Shown here piece by piece: positions 1-6,775 of a DNA stretch of 14,226 nt. A program made the position numbers and the translations under genes. This stretch comes from Cytophagia bacterium (GTDB lineage: Bacteria; Bacteroidota; Bacteroidia; Cytophagales; Cyclobacteriaceae). Location of the stretch: contig JABXIP010000451.1 of NCBI GenBank assembly GCA_013373005.1, forward strand, positions 1 through 14,226, written 5' to 3'. Under the pieces are notes generated by a model. That model was given only the letters and a program-made list of their open reading frames with translations, made no database searches and was not told the origin of the DNA. The first letter of the stretch is position 1; each line of letters starts with the position of its first letter.

Positions 1-81
1 ATGCTGAAATTCTGTGATCATCCATAGGTCATTGTTAATCACAATACAAAGACCATTTTTAATATCTGCTGTAGTAGCCAT
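1..81 (-). CDS. efp: Elongation factor P, N-terminal fragment (cut by window edge)
   Basis: EF-P binds ribosomes stalled on polyproline stretches and helps peptide bond formation. Only the first 27 codons are in the window, beginning MATTADIKNGLCIVINNDLW and ending TEFQH. This matches the start of the EF-P KOW-like domain (ATTADIKNG, then a hydrophobic strand and the EFQH turn). The ATG is at 81, 21 bases after the fabH stop, so fabH and efp are probably co-transcribed. The loop carrying the modified lysine or arginine lies just past the edge and cannot be judged. In Bacteroidota efp is often followed by accB and accC, so those are the likely next genes off the left edge (inference). Confidence 0.9.
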   Translation of the reverse strand, partial: MATTADIKNGLCIVINNDLWMITEFQH

Positions 82-102
82 GAATAATTTATGTTAGTCT
101 TA

Positions 103-1101
103 TTATTTAGGGTCGTATGCCCATTTTAACCAGATAGATCCCCATGTGAAGCCGCCACCAAAGGCGGCTAAAATGATATTATCTCCCTTCTTCAACTGAG
201 ATTCATAGTCCCAAAGACAAAGTGGAATGGTACCACTGGTAGTGTTGCCATACTTCTGAATGTTCAGCATTACCTTGTCTTCTCCCACTTCCATTCTTCT
301 GGCAGTAGCATCTATGATTCTTTTATTGGCTTGGTGCGGAACCAACCATGAAATATCATCACCTGTAAGGTTGTTCTTGTCCATGATTTCGGCTGCCACA
401 TCGGCCATATTGGTTACGGCAAACTTAAATACTGCCGATCCTTCCTGATAAGCATAGTGCTCTCTGTTGGCTACAGTTTCTGCCGTTGCGGGTCTACGGC
501 TACCTCCTGCTTTCATGTGCAAGTGTGGTGCTCCGGATCCGTCAGATCTCAGTATGGAATCCATGATTCCAACTTCTTCTGTGGTAGGTTCTAGCAAAAC
601 TGCTCCACCACCATCGCCAAAGATGATACAAGTGGTTCTATCTTGATAGTCTACAATGGAAGACATCTTATCTGCTCCAACAACAACTACTTTCTTGTAC
701 TTGCCGGTTTCAATGAATTGTGAACCAGTTGCCAAGCCGTATAAAAAGCCTGAGCAAGCCGCCTGCAGATCGTAACCAAAAGCATTTTTTGCACCAATAG
801 CATCGCCAATAAGGTTGGCAGTTGCAGGGAACACCATGTCTGGTGTAGTGGTACAGCAAATGATAAGGTCTATTTCCTCAGCGGTGGTGTTGGTTTTAGC
901 AAGGAGGCCCTGAATGGCATTGATTCCGATAACGGAAGTTCCTTGATTTTCACCTTTGAGTATTCTTCTTTCTTTAATTCCCGTCCTGGTGGTAATCCAT
1001 TCATCAGTAGTTTCCACCATGGTTTCCAACTCTTTGTTGGTGAGTATATACTCTGGAACATAACCGTGGATTCCGGAAATTTGAGCTCTAAGCTGAGTCA
1101 T
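103..1101 (-). CDS. fabH: Beta-ketoacyl-ACP synthase III
   Basis: FabH (332 aa, full length) condenses acetyl-CoA or branched acyl-CoA with malonyl-ACP to start type II fatty acid synthesis in the cytoplasm. The thiolase-fold catalytic triad is complete: Cys116 in DLQAACSGFLYG, His256 in VPHQANKRI and Asn286 in YGNTTSGTIPL. The nucleotide-loop and dimer regions (TTDEWITTRTGIKER at 31-45, and the C-terminal AAFGGGFTWGS) are also typical. The ATG at 1101 gives the family's usual N-terminus. It lies 167 bases downstream of rpmF, and a terminator sits in that gap, so fabH probably also has its own promoter. A weak candidate -7 element (TATATTGG, minus strand, 1147-1154) lies about 45 bases upstream. 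No plsX lies between rpmF and fabH, unlike Proteobacteria; I believe that is normal for this phylum. Confidence 0.97.
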   Translation of the reverse strand: MTQLRAQISGIHGYVPEYILTNKELETMVETTDEWITTRTGIKERRILKGENQGTSVIGINAIQGLLAKTNTTAEEIDLIICCTTTPDMVFPATANLIGDAIGAKNAFGYDLQAACSGFLYGLATGSQFIETGKYKKVVVVGADKMSSIVDYQDRTTCIIFGDGGGAVLLEPTTEEVGIMDSILRSDGSGAPHLHMKAGGSRRPATAETVANREHYAYQEGSAVFKFAVTNMADVAAEIMDKNNLTGDDISWLVPHQANKRIIDATARRMEVGEDKVMLNIQKYGNTTSGTIPLCLWDYESQLKKGDNIILAAFGGGFTWGSIWLKWAYDPK

Positions 1102-1211
1102 GCGTATTGTTTAGTTAGACATGCAGATTTGAGAAACAAACATCTGCCAATATAAGGGGATTGACTTCAGAATCATAATGGAATCCTGTGAGAAAGTACT
1201 TGAACCCCTAT

Positions 1212-1248
1212 AAATGAAAATGCTCCTGAATAAATTTATCCAGGAGCA
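1212..1248 (-). terminator. Intrinsic terminator after rpmF
   Basis: On the minus strand the 8-bp stem TGCTCCTG/CAGGAGCA (1221-1228 with 1241-1248) is followed by TTTTCATTTATA. Inside the stem, after one A-C mismatch, the AT palindrome ATAAATTTAT can extend the pairing. The stem starts 21 bases after the rpmF stop. It should end most yceD-rpmF transcripts before fabH. On the plus strand there is no T-run after the stem, so it looks one-directional. Confidence 0.8.
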
Positions 1249-1268
1249 AATATTATTAAAGGTTCGCC

Positions 1269-1460
1269 TTAGGCTAAAACCTCTTTTTCCATCACAACTT
1301 TACCTTTATAGTAAAGTTTACCTTCATGCCAGAACGCTCTGTGAGGCATGTGCAATTCGCCAGTTGTAGGACAAACTACCAAGGTCTTTGCTGAAAGTTT
1401 CTTGTGAGTTCTTCCTTTGTCTCTTCTGGTTCTCGAGGTCTTACGTTTAGGATGCGCCAT
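1269..1460 (-). CDS. rpmF: 50S ribosomal protein bL32
   Basis: L32 is a small basic protein of the large ribosomal subunit. The product is 63 aa, with the canonical N-terminus MAHPKRKTSRTRRDKGRTHK and a short C-terminal strand region (VVCPTTGELHMPHRAFWHEGKLYYKGKVV). Zinc-binding L32 proteins carry two CxxC pairs. This one keeps a single Cys (residue 30), followed by TTGELHMPH, so it is a zinc-ribbon-degenerate version, as often seen in Bacteroidota. The ATG start is 31 bases after the yceD stop, in the conserved yceD-rpmF pair. A terminator follows it. Confidence 0.97.
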   Translation of the reverse strand: MAHPKRKTSRTRRDKGRTHKKLSAKTLVVCPTTGELHMPHRAFWHEGKLYYKGKVVMEKEVLA

Positions 1461-1491
1461 TTCTTATTTTGTTTTAAGCTTTCGCTAATTC

Positions 1492-2031
1492 TTATTTCTT
1501 CAAATTCTTTAATGCTGCCCAGCGTGGGTCAATGTTTTCTTCTTCTTGTTCGATGTCTTCTTCCGATTCCGAAATGTATATCATGTTTCCTTCAGACTCA
1601 TCGTCTTCATTACTCTCTTCTTCCTGAAACTTCGGATGAAGTTTCTTCATTGGGATCTCTAGTCCGATAAACTCGAAAATAATACCGGCCACATTTAAGA
1701 CTTGGGTATTCTTTTCAATTACGTATACATCTATAGATAATTCTTTCTCCTCCTCTCCGTATTTGTAGATCAAATCTCGATCTGCATGGATTGGAAAGTC
1801 GAACATTTCCAGGCTTCTGTCGCATTCCAGCTCCAAAGTGCCCTCAATGTTAAAGTTTACCTGAATCATTGAATCTGACTTGTTTAAGGTTACAACTGCA
1901 TTCAGCTGGCCTTTTTGAACCAAGTCACCATCAAACATTTCAAAGAACTCATTCCCAATTTCAAACTCGTACTTATGGATACCATTCGAAAGTTTGTAGA
2001 TATGAATATCATATTTCTTTCTGGCTCTCAT
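1492..2031 (-). CDS. yceD: YceD/DUF177 family protein (23S rRNA accumulation protein)
   Basis: Family members sit next to rpmF across bacteria and have been linked to 23S rRNA accumulation and ribosome assembly; the biochemical role is not settled. The 179-aa product has the expected parts: a beta-rich core (residues 8-125), the segment LELECDRSLEMFDFPI at 66-81, a long acidic linker (137-168) and the C-terminal signature DPRWAALKNLKK at 168-179. Most homologues have CxRC in the core motif. Here Cys70 remains, but the second position is Ser73, so a Cys pair cannot form. The ATG at 2031 lies about 26 bases from a strong -7 element. It heads the yceD-rpmF unit. Confidence 0.9.
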   Translation of the reverse strand: MRARKKYDIHIYKLSNGIHKYEFEIGNEFFEMFDGDLVQKGQLNAVVTLNKSDSMIQVNFNIEGTLELECDRSLEMFDFPIHADRDLIYKYGEEEKELSIDVYVIEKNTQVLNVAGIIFEFIGLEIPMKKLHPKFQEEESNEDDESEGNMIYISESEEDIEQEEENIDPRWAALKNLKK

Positions 2032-2056
2032 AGATACCGCCTAAAATTCAGGAGTG

Positions 2057-2087
2057 CAAAGGTATGGAATTCATCTGAAATAGTAAA
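2057..2087 (-). promoter_or_regulatory. Promoter of yceD-rpmF (Bacteroidota type)
   Basis: Read on the minus strand, TTTA (2084-2087) is separated by exactly 19 bases from TACCTTTG (2057-2064). This fits the Bacteroidota housekeeping promoter, TTTG at -33 and TAnnTTTG at -7, with a single change in the -33 box. Transcription should start near 2050-2054, about 20 bases before the yceD ATG at 2031. Confidence 0.75.
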
Positions 2088-2103
2088 AGCGAATTCAAAT
2101 GAA
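2067..2103. repeat. Imperfect 13-bp direct repeat in the yceD promoter
   Basis: GAATTCATCTGAA (2067-2079) and GAATTCAAATGAA (2091-2103) match at 11 of 13 positions, with 24 bases from start to start. One copy fills part of the spacer between the -33 and -7 boxes of the yceD promoter; the other lies just upstream of the -33 box. The layout would suit tandem protein-binding sites, but a chance match in AT-rich DNA cannot be excluded. Confidence 0.4.
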
Positions 2104-2127
2104 CTTTAAGAAATAGTTGTATATATT

Positions 2128-2760
2128 TTAACTGTTATACTGATAAACTCTCTGAAGAGCTTCATTTGAGTTGATAGTACAATCTAAATCTCTAACCAGT
2201 CCGTCTTTCAAACCGTAGACCCAGCCGTGTATATATGGAAATTCGCCATTATCCCAGTCTTCCTGAATGAATGAAACCTTGGCCAGGTTCTGAACTTGCT
2301 CTATTACATTTAACTCAACAAATCTATCGAATCGCTTATCTTCATCTTCTACCGCATCCAATTCTTTAGAATGCATTTTGTACACGTTCTTGATGTTTAC
2401 CAACCAGTTGTCAATAAAACCAAGTCTTTCGTTGCTCATGGCAGCTTTCACACCACCACAGCCATAATGACCACAAACAATAATGTGTTTTACCTTAAGG
2501 GCTTTTACTGCATAATAAACCACACTTAAGAGGTTGGTATCTGTGTTCACTACCATGTTCGCAATATTTCTCTGAACGAATATTGAACCAGGCATAGTGC
2601 CGGTGATTTCGGTGGCAGGAACTCGCGAATCGGAGCAGCCAATCCATAAAAATTCAGGGCTTTGGCCTTTGGCTAGTTCATCAAAGAATTTAGGGTCTTG
2701 CTGCTTTATCTTTTCAACCCATTCTACGTTTCCTTGCTTTAAATTATCTATTGCTTTCAT
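2128..2760 (-). CDS. can: Beta-class carbonic anhydrase
   Basis: The 210-aa cytoplasmic zinc enzyme interconverts CO2 and bicarbonate. The active-site set of a beta-carbonic anhydrase is intact: Cys42, Asp44 and Arg46 in WIGCSDSRVPA, then His98 and Cys101 in HYGCGGVKAA. Cys42, His98 and Cys101 are the expected zinc ligands, with the Asp44-Arg46 dyad beside them. FVQRNIANMV (61-70) and EDWDNGEFPYIHGWVYGL are also typical of the Can/CynT branch. It starts with ATG only 9 bases after the stop of the SulP transporter gene, so the two are almost certainly one transcript. The likely job is to equilibrate imported bicarbonate with CO2 for carboxylases such as acetyl-CoA carboxylase. No clear terminator is visible before yceD. 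Confidence 0.96.
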   Translation of the reverse strand: MKAIDNLKQGNVEWVEKIKQQDPKFFDELAKGQSPEFLWIGCSDSRVPATEITGTMPGSIFVQRNIANMVVNTDTNLLSVVYYAVKALKVKHIIVCGHYGCGGVKAAMSNERLGFIDNWLVNIKNVYKMHSKELDAVEDEDKRFDRFVELNVIEQVQNLAKVSFIQEDWDNGEFPYIHGWVYGLKDGLVRDLDCTINSNEALQRVYQYNS

Positions 2761-2769
2761 GTTGTTGTC

Positions 2770-4416
2770 TTATTTAGTTTTAGTAATTGTTGAGATGACT
2801 TTCAGGTCTTTGCTAGTTGAAATTTCTTTCATTTCTCCCGAATCTACAACTAACTGCCCGAGTGATTGAGTGAATCCGTTTAGTTCCAAATGGTCTAATG
2901 AACTGATTTTTACTACTATATTCCTGTATTTAGCATTTTCTTTAAAATCAGAAATAATTTCAAGTACATCATGTTCTATGAATACGGTATTAGACGCATC
3001 GATGTACAACTCAGCATCGTTCGGAATTCTATTCAACTCTCTTAAAATCTGGGCTTTATTTAAGAAAGTAACTTGTTCAGAAAGGGCTATTTGATAGTGC
3101 TTGTCACTTGAGTCGTGAGTTGTCTTGAGTACGTAAGGGTTCTTGAGGTTGGTGAGTAGAATGTTGAAAACGGCCACTGCCATTCCTATTCCGATACCAA
3201 CTAAAAGGTCTGTCAATACAATGGCCAAAACCGTAACTACGAATGGAATAAACTGAAGCCAACCTTTTTTGTACATATCAATAAAAAGGGCCGGTTTAGC
3301 GAGCTTATAACCAACTACCAAAAGAATGGCGGCCAAGCTTGCAAGCGGAATCATATTCATAACATTAGGTATGGCCATGGCCGCTAGGAAAATCAGCACA
3401 CCATGAATTAGAGCTGACATTCTTGTTTGACCACCAGACTGAATATTAGCCGAGCTTCGCACTATTACCTGTGTTACAGGAAGACCGCCAATCAGACCAG
3501 CTACAATGTTACCGATACCTTGAGCCCTGAGTTCTCTATTGGTTGGGGTAACTCTTTTCTGTGGATCGAGTTTGTCTGTTGCTTCTACGCACAGCAGGGT
3601 TTCCAAACTGGCAACTATGGCCATTGTAATTCCTATAACCCAAACCTGAGGGTTGGTTACCCCAGAAAAGTCCGGAAGTGTAAACTGCCCTATAAAACCA
3701 GAGAAATCATCTGCAACTGGTATACTCACCATATGCTCGCTGCTTACCGCAAGACTTCCTTCTGTGAAAACATTTCCAAAAACAATTCCCAAAACCACTA
3801 CAATAAGTGGGCCTTGAACAATTTGGAAAATCTTAATCTTCTTCATGAATTTCTGCTCCCAAAGAATAAGTATGGCCAGCGATATGGCAGCAATTACAAG
3901 TGCTCCGGGAGTAACAAAGTCGAGCATATTGAGTAGCTCTGTAAATGTGTTTTCACCATCGGCTTGTGCAAAGTCAAGGTCACCTTCAGGATCAGCATCA
4001 TACCCAAAGGCATGAGGGATTTGCTTTAGAAAAATGATAATACCGATTGCGGAAAGCATTCCCTTTATTACGGAGGTGGGGAAGTAGTATCCAATAATTC
4101 CGGCTCTTACAATTCCAAGAACTATCTGGATGATGCCCGCAATAATGACCGCTACCAAAAAGGTTTCAAATGATCCAAGGTCTTCGATTGCGGCAAGAAC
4201 AATAACGGCAAGACCAGCAGCAGGGCCTGAAACACCAAGGCTAGATCCACTGAACATGGTAACAATAATTCCACCGACCATTCCGGCAATAATACCAGAG
4301 AATAGCGGGGCTCCAGATGCTAGTGCAATTCCCAAACACAGTGGCACTGCGACCAGGAATACAACCAAACCAGCGGGTGCATCGGACTTTAGGTTTTTAA
4401 ATAAATCTTTGTTCAT
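2770..4416 (-). CDS. SulP-family anion transporter with C-terminal STAS domain (probable bicarbonate transporter)
   Basis: This inner-membrane SLC26/SulP protein has 548 aa from the ATG at 4416. A longer form would need the TTG at 4431, which I think less likely. Residues 1-400 form about a dozen hydrophobic segments, with SulP signatures SGPAAGLAVIVL near the N-terminus and PVTQVIVRSSANIQSGGQTR in the second half. The cytoplasmic tail (about 425-548) resembles a reduced STAS domain, with a strand-helix pattern around AELYIDASNTVFIEHDVLEI. The 9-base gap to a carbonic anhydrase gene argues for bicarbonate (BicA-like) rather than sulfate as substrate. SulP-carbonic anhydrase neighbours and fusions are known in marine bacteria. 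No sulfate-assimilation gene is nearby. Substrate and ion coupling (often Na+) cannot be read from the sequence. I see no TAnnTTTG element in the 89 bases upstream, so it may be read through from the small gene before it. Confidence 0.9.
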   Translation of the reverse strand: MNKDLFKNLKSDAPAGLVVFLVAVPLCLGIALASGAPLFSGIIAGMVGGIIVTMFSGSSLGVSGPAAGLAVIVLAAIEDLGSFETFLVAVIIAGIIQIVLGIVRAGIIGYYFPTSVIKGMLSAIGIIIFLKQIPHAFGYDADPEGDLDFAQADGENTFTELLNMLDFVTPGALVIAAISLAILILWEQKFMKKIKIFQIVQGPLIVVVLGIVFGNVFTEGSLAVSSEHMVSIPVADDFSGFIGQFTLPDFSGVTNPQVWVIGITMAIVASLETLLCVEATDKLDPQKRVTPTNRELRAQGIGNIVAGLIGGLPVTQVIVRSSANIQSGGQTRMSALIHGVLIFLAAMAIPNVMNMIPLASLAAILLVVGYKLAKPALFIDMYKKGWLQFIPFVVTVLAIVLTDLLVGIGIGMAVAVFNILLTNLKNPYVLKTTHDSSDKHYQIALSEQVTFLNKAQILRELNRIPNDAELYIDASNTVFIEHDVLEIISDFKENAKYRNIVVKISSLDHLELNGFTQSLGQLVVDSGEMKEISTSKDLKVISTITKTK

Positions 4417-4505
4417 AGTTATAGCTGACAAGCCATGTGCGCATGACCTACTTTAGTTTTTAAGTAAAAAGTGTATTAGAAGAATAAAAAAAGATGAGTT
4501 GATGC

Positions 4506-4817
4506 CTATCGCATTGGAGGGCGCAGCAATACGTCCAAAACATCGAGCTTCCATGAATTGCTTCTTTCAGCAAATTGGGTGTCCAGTAAATTGGAGTGGA
4601 AGTTTATGTTTTCAAGAAAATTGAAGTATTCATCCTTTTTGAACTCATCCTTCGAATCTCCTTCTTCAGTATCCTGCTGATCTTCTTCAGTTTCTATCAA
4701 TTCGTAAGTGACAGACTGTTCGACCATACTTTTGGCATAGGCATCAAGTGTGAGCGTGCCTAGAAAAAGCATTATAAATACAATGGTCGTAAGTCCTTTC
4801 ACTCTACTTTGATTCAC
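4506..4817 (-). CDS. Small secreted or membrane-anchored acidic protein, unknown function
   Basis: I do not recognise this family. The 103-aa product has an N-terminal hydrophobic stretch preceded by basic residues (VKGLTTIVFIMLFLGTLTLDAYA) that looks like a Sec signal peptide cleaved after AYA. A highly acidic segment (ETEEDQQDTEEGDSKDEF) follows, then a tail ending LRPPMR. No ATG precedes the signal sequence in frame. An in-frame TAG lies a few codons upstream, so translation must begin at GTG 4817 or GTG 4802; the GTG at 4817 is chosen arbitrarily. It lies between pdxA (77 bases) and the SulP transporter (89 bases), same strand. A coding role is supported by the signal-peptide pattern and clean intergenic edges, not by any known domain. 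The architecture (signal peptide, acidic middle, short tail) resembles the small protein at 10228-10635. Confidence 0.6.
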   Translation of the reverse strand: MNQSRVKGLTTIVFIMLFLGTLTLDAYAKSMVEQSVTYELIETEEDQQDTEEGDSKDEFKKDEYFNFLENINFHSNLLDTQFAERSNSWKLDVLDVLLRPPMR

Positions 4818-4894
4818 TTTAGCGTACGGTTGCTATAATTTTTATGTTCTGTTTATCGATAAAAGGGCAACTCTACCTGATAGATGGTATAAAT

Positions 4895-5917
4895 TTAACC
4901 CAAAACACCCCGACTAACCAAAATATCTTTCGCCATATAAATTGCCGACCTCATACTTTGCTCATTGGCTATTCCTTTTCCGGCAATATTATAAGCTGTG
5001 CCATGGTCAGGAGATGTTCTCACTATGGGTAAGCCTGCCGTGAAATTAACCCCTTCTTCAAATGCCAGTGTCTTGAAGGGTATAAGTCCTTGATCGTGAT
5101 ACATGGCTAATATACCATCGAATTTAGTCTGACTTGCATTCCCAAAAAATCCATCGGCAGGGTAAGGGCCAAAAACCAGCTCGCCCTTTTCCTTGAATTC
5201 ATTGATGAGTGGACGAATAATCTCTATTTCTTCTCTACCCAAGAGTCCGTCTTCTCCTGCATGCGGATTGAGTCCCAAAACAGCCACCTTGGGTTTTAGA
5301 ATTCCGAAGTCCTTTTTCAAAGATTTCAGCATCAGGTTTAGTTTCCTGCCAATCAATTCTGCATTCAGCTTTTCTTTGATCTCAGCTATAGAAATATGAC
5401 CAGTGGCCACTCCAATTCGGATTTGCTGACCGCAGAGAAACATCAGGCTGTCTTTCTCTCCGAAACTCTCAGTGAAGAACTCTGTGTGTCCGGGAAATTT
5501 AAATTCATCGCTCTGAATGTTGTTCTTGTTGATCGGAGCTGTAACCACTCCATCAATTTTTCCATCCTTTAGGTCCTGGGTAGCTCTTTTTAAGGCTGCC
5601 AAAGCTAGTTGACCGGCTTCAGGTGTTTCTTCGCCCGGGGTTACCTCAACGTCTTCAACACAGTTGATGACATTAAGTCTATTATCTCTTAGTTGATCTG
5701 CAGAATTAGTTTGGTTGAAAGAGAATTTTTCAACCTCCATCATGTTCTTGTAATGGGAGAGAACTTTGCCGTGTCCGTAAACCACAAGATTTACAAAGTC
5801 AAAGATTTTTTGATTGAGTACAGACTTGATAATCACCTCAGGACCAATGCCATTCATGTCGCCTATGGTGATTCCTAAGGTTGGGATAATTTTTTTCTCT
5901 CTACTATTCTCCTGCAT
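4895..5917 (-). CDS. pdxA: 4-hydroxythreonine-4-phosphate dehydrogenase
   Basis: PdxA oxidises 4-phospho-hydroxy-L-threonine in the DXP-dependent branch of pyridoxal phosphate synthesis. The three metal-binding histidines are present: His144 in PGHTEFF, His219 in GLNPHAGEDG and His274 in MYHDQGL. Also present are GDMNGIGPE (20-28, a variant of GDPAGIGPE), TAPINK and RTSPDHGTAYNIAGKG. The ATG at 5917 gives 340 aa, the family's usual size; a TTG six bases further up (5923) would add only two residues. It faces rsmA across an 81-base divergent region. In related Bacteroidota pdxA is often close to yceD-rpmF-fabH; here about 2.8 kb holding the small protein, SulP and carbonic anhydrase genes separates them. 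No convincing TAnnTTTG box was found for pdxA; the nearest is TAATTTG at 5968-5974. Confidence 0.96.
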   Translation of the reverse strand: MQENSREKKIIPTLGITIGDMNGIGPEVIIKSVLNQKIFDFVNLVVYGHGKVLSHYKNMMEVEKFSFNQTNSADQLRDNRLNVINCVEDVEVTPGEETPEAGQLALAALKRATQDLKDGKIDGVVTAPINKNNIQSDEFKFPGHTEFFTESFGEKDSLMFLCGQQIRIGVATGHISIAEIKEKLNAELIGRKLNLMLKSLKKDFGILKPKVAVLGLNPHAGEDGLLGREEIEIIRPLINEFKEKGELVFGPYPADGFFGNASQTKFDGILAMYHDQGLIPFKTLAFEEGVNFTAGLPIVRTSPDHGTAYNIAGKGIANEQSMRSAIYMAKDILVSRGVLG

Positions 5918-5955
5918 ATCCAAAGCCAGTTTAGCTTTTCTTAGAATTGAAGTTC

Positions 5956-5963
5956 TAACTTTG
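5956..5963 (+). promoter_or_regulatory. Candidate -7 element for the rsmA-mgtE operon
   Basis: TAACTTTG matches the Bacteroidota -7 consensus TAnnTTTG exactly and lies 35 bases before the rsmA ATG. The expected -33 TTTG at a 19-base spacing is absent; only TTTT or TTTA occur nearby, at other spacings. The call therefore rests on the -7 box and the position in the divergent pdxA/rsmA gap. Confidence 0.5.
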
Positions 5964-5998
5964 GGTGCAAATTACGCTTTTTTAAACAAGTTGTGATC

Positions 5999-6775
5999 AT
6001 GTCTTCAGTAAGACCCAAGAAACATTTAGGCCAACATTTTCTTAAAGATTTGTCCATTGCCGAGCGCATTGCCAATGGCCTTACTGGCCACGGTAGTTAT
6101 AAGTCTGTACTGGAGGTTGGACCCGGCACGGGCGTACTTACCCAATTCTTACTTAAGAAGGATTATGACACCTGGGTAGTAGACATAGATAAAGAGTCTA
6201 TTGCTTACCTGCGAAAGAATTTTACCGATCTGGGCGAAAGGATAATAGATGGTGACTTTCTGAAGTATGACTTTTTGAAAGATACCGGCACCCCTTTGGC
6301 TGTCATTGGAAACTTCCCTTACAACATCTCATCTCAGATTTTTTTTAGAATTCTTGAGATGAGAAATGAGATTCCTGAAGTGGTTTGTATGATTCAGAAA
6401 GAGGTGGCAGAAAGAATTGCCGAACCTCCCGGCTCCAAAACCTATGGTATTCTCAGCGTGTTACTTCAGGCTTATTTCGATATTGAATATTTATTTACGG
6501 TAAAGCCTGGTGTTTTCAATCCGCCACCTAAGGTAAATTCAGGCGTTATTAGGCTAAAAAGGAATAATGTAAAGCAATTGAATTGCGATGAAAAGCTTTT
6601 TAAATCAGTTGTAAAGGCAGGTTTTCAAATGAGGCGCAAAACGTTGCGGAATGCATTAAAACCAATAAATTTGCCAGAAGCATTGGCCAATGATCCAATA
6701 CTTGATCTAAGAGCAGAAGCACTTTCAGTTAATCAATTTGTAGACCTAACTAATAAAATCTCAGCGTGCCGTTAG
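5999..6775 (+). CDS. rsmA: 16S rRNA (adenine-N6,N6)-dimethyltransferase RsmA/KsgA
   Basis: RsmA dimethylates two adjacent adenines near the 3' end of 16S rRNA using S-adenosylmethionine, a late checkpoint in 30S assembly. The 258-aa product starts MSSVRPKKHLGQHFLKD, the family's typical RNA-binding N-terminus. It has the SAM-binding motif VLEVGPGTG (37-45), the acidic ribose-binding strand VVDID, and the catalytic motif NFPYNISS (105-112). The C-terminal helical domain carries the family motif FQMRRKTLRNAL. Translation most likely begins at ATG 5999; a GTG two codons earlier (5993) is possible. The stop overlaps the start of mgtE by 10 bases. Loss of this methylation typically gives kasugamycin resistance (family knowledge). 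Confidence 0.97.
   Translation: MSSVRPKKHLGQHFLKDLSIAERIANGLTGHGSYKSVLEVGPGTGVLTQFLLKKDYDTWVVDIDKESIAYLRKNFTDLGERIIDGDFLKYDFLKDTGTPLAVIGNFPYNISSQIFFRILEMRNEIPEVVCMIQKEVAERIAEPPGSKTYGILSVLLQAYFDIEYLFTVKPGVFNPPPKVNSGVIRLKRNNVKQLNCDEKLFKSVVKAGFQMRRKTLRNALKPINLPEALANDPILDLRAEALSVNQFVDLTNKISACR

Noticed and set aside
3427..3936. Open frame of 169 codons on the plus strand
   Set aside because: It lies wholly antisense to the SulP transporter, has the odd composition of a shadow frame (many Asn, Tyr, Cys) and no recognisable motif.
4417..4431. TTG start adding five residues to the SulP transporter
   Set aside because: The ATG at 4416 gives a normal SulP N-terminus (MNKDLFKNLKSDAPAG); nothing supports the rarer TTG.
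5968..5974. TAATTTG as a pdxA promoter
   Set aside because: It is one base short of TAnnTTTG and has no -33 box at a 19-base spacing; mentioned only as the nearest candidate.
6700..6766. Mg2+-sensing riboswitch before mgtE
   Set aside because: There is no untranslated leader; mgtE starts inside rsmA.
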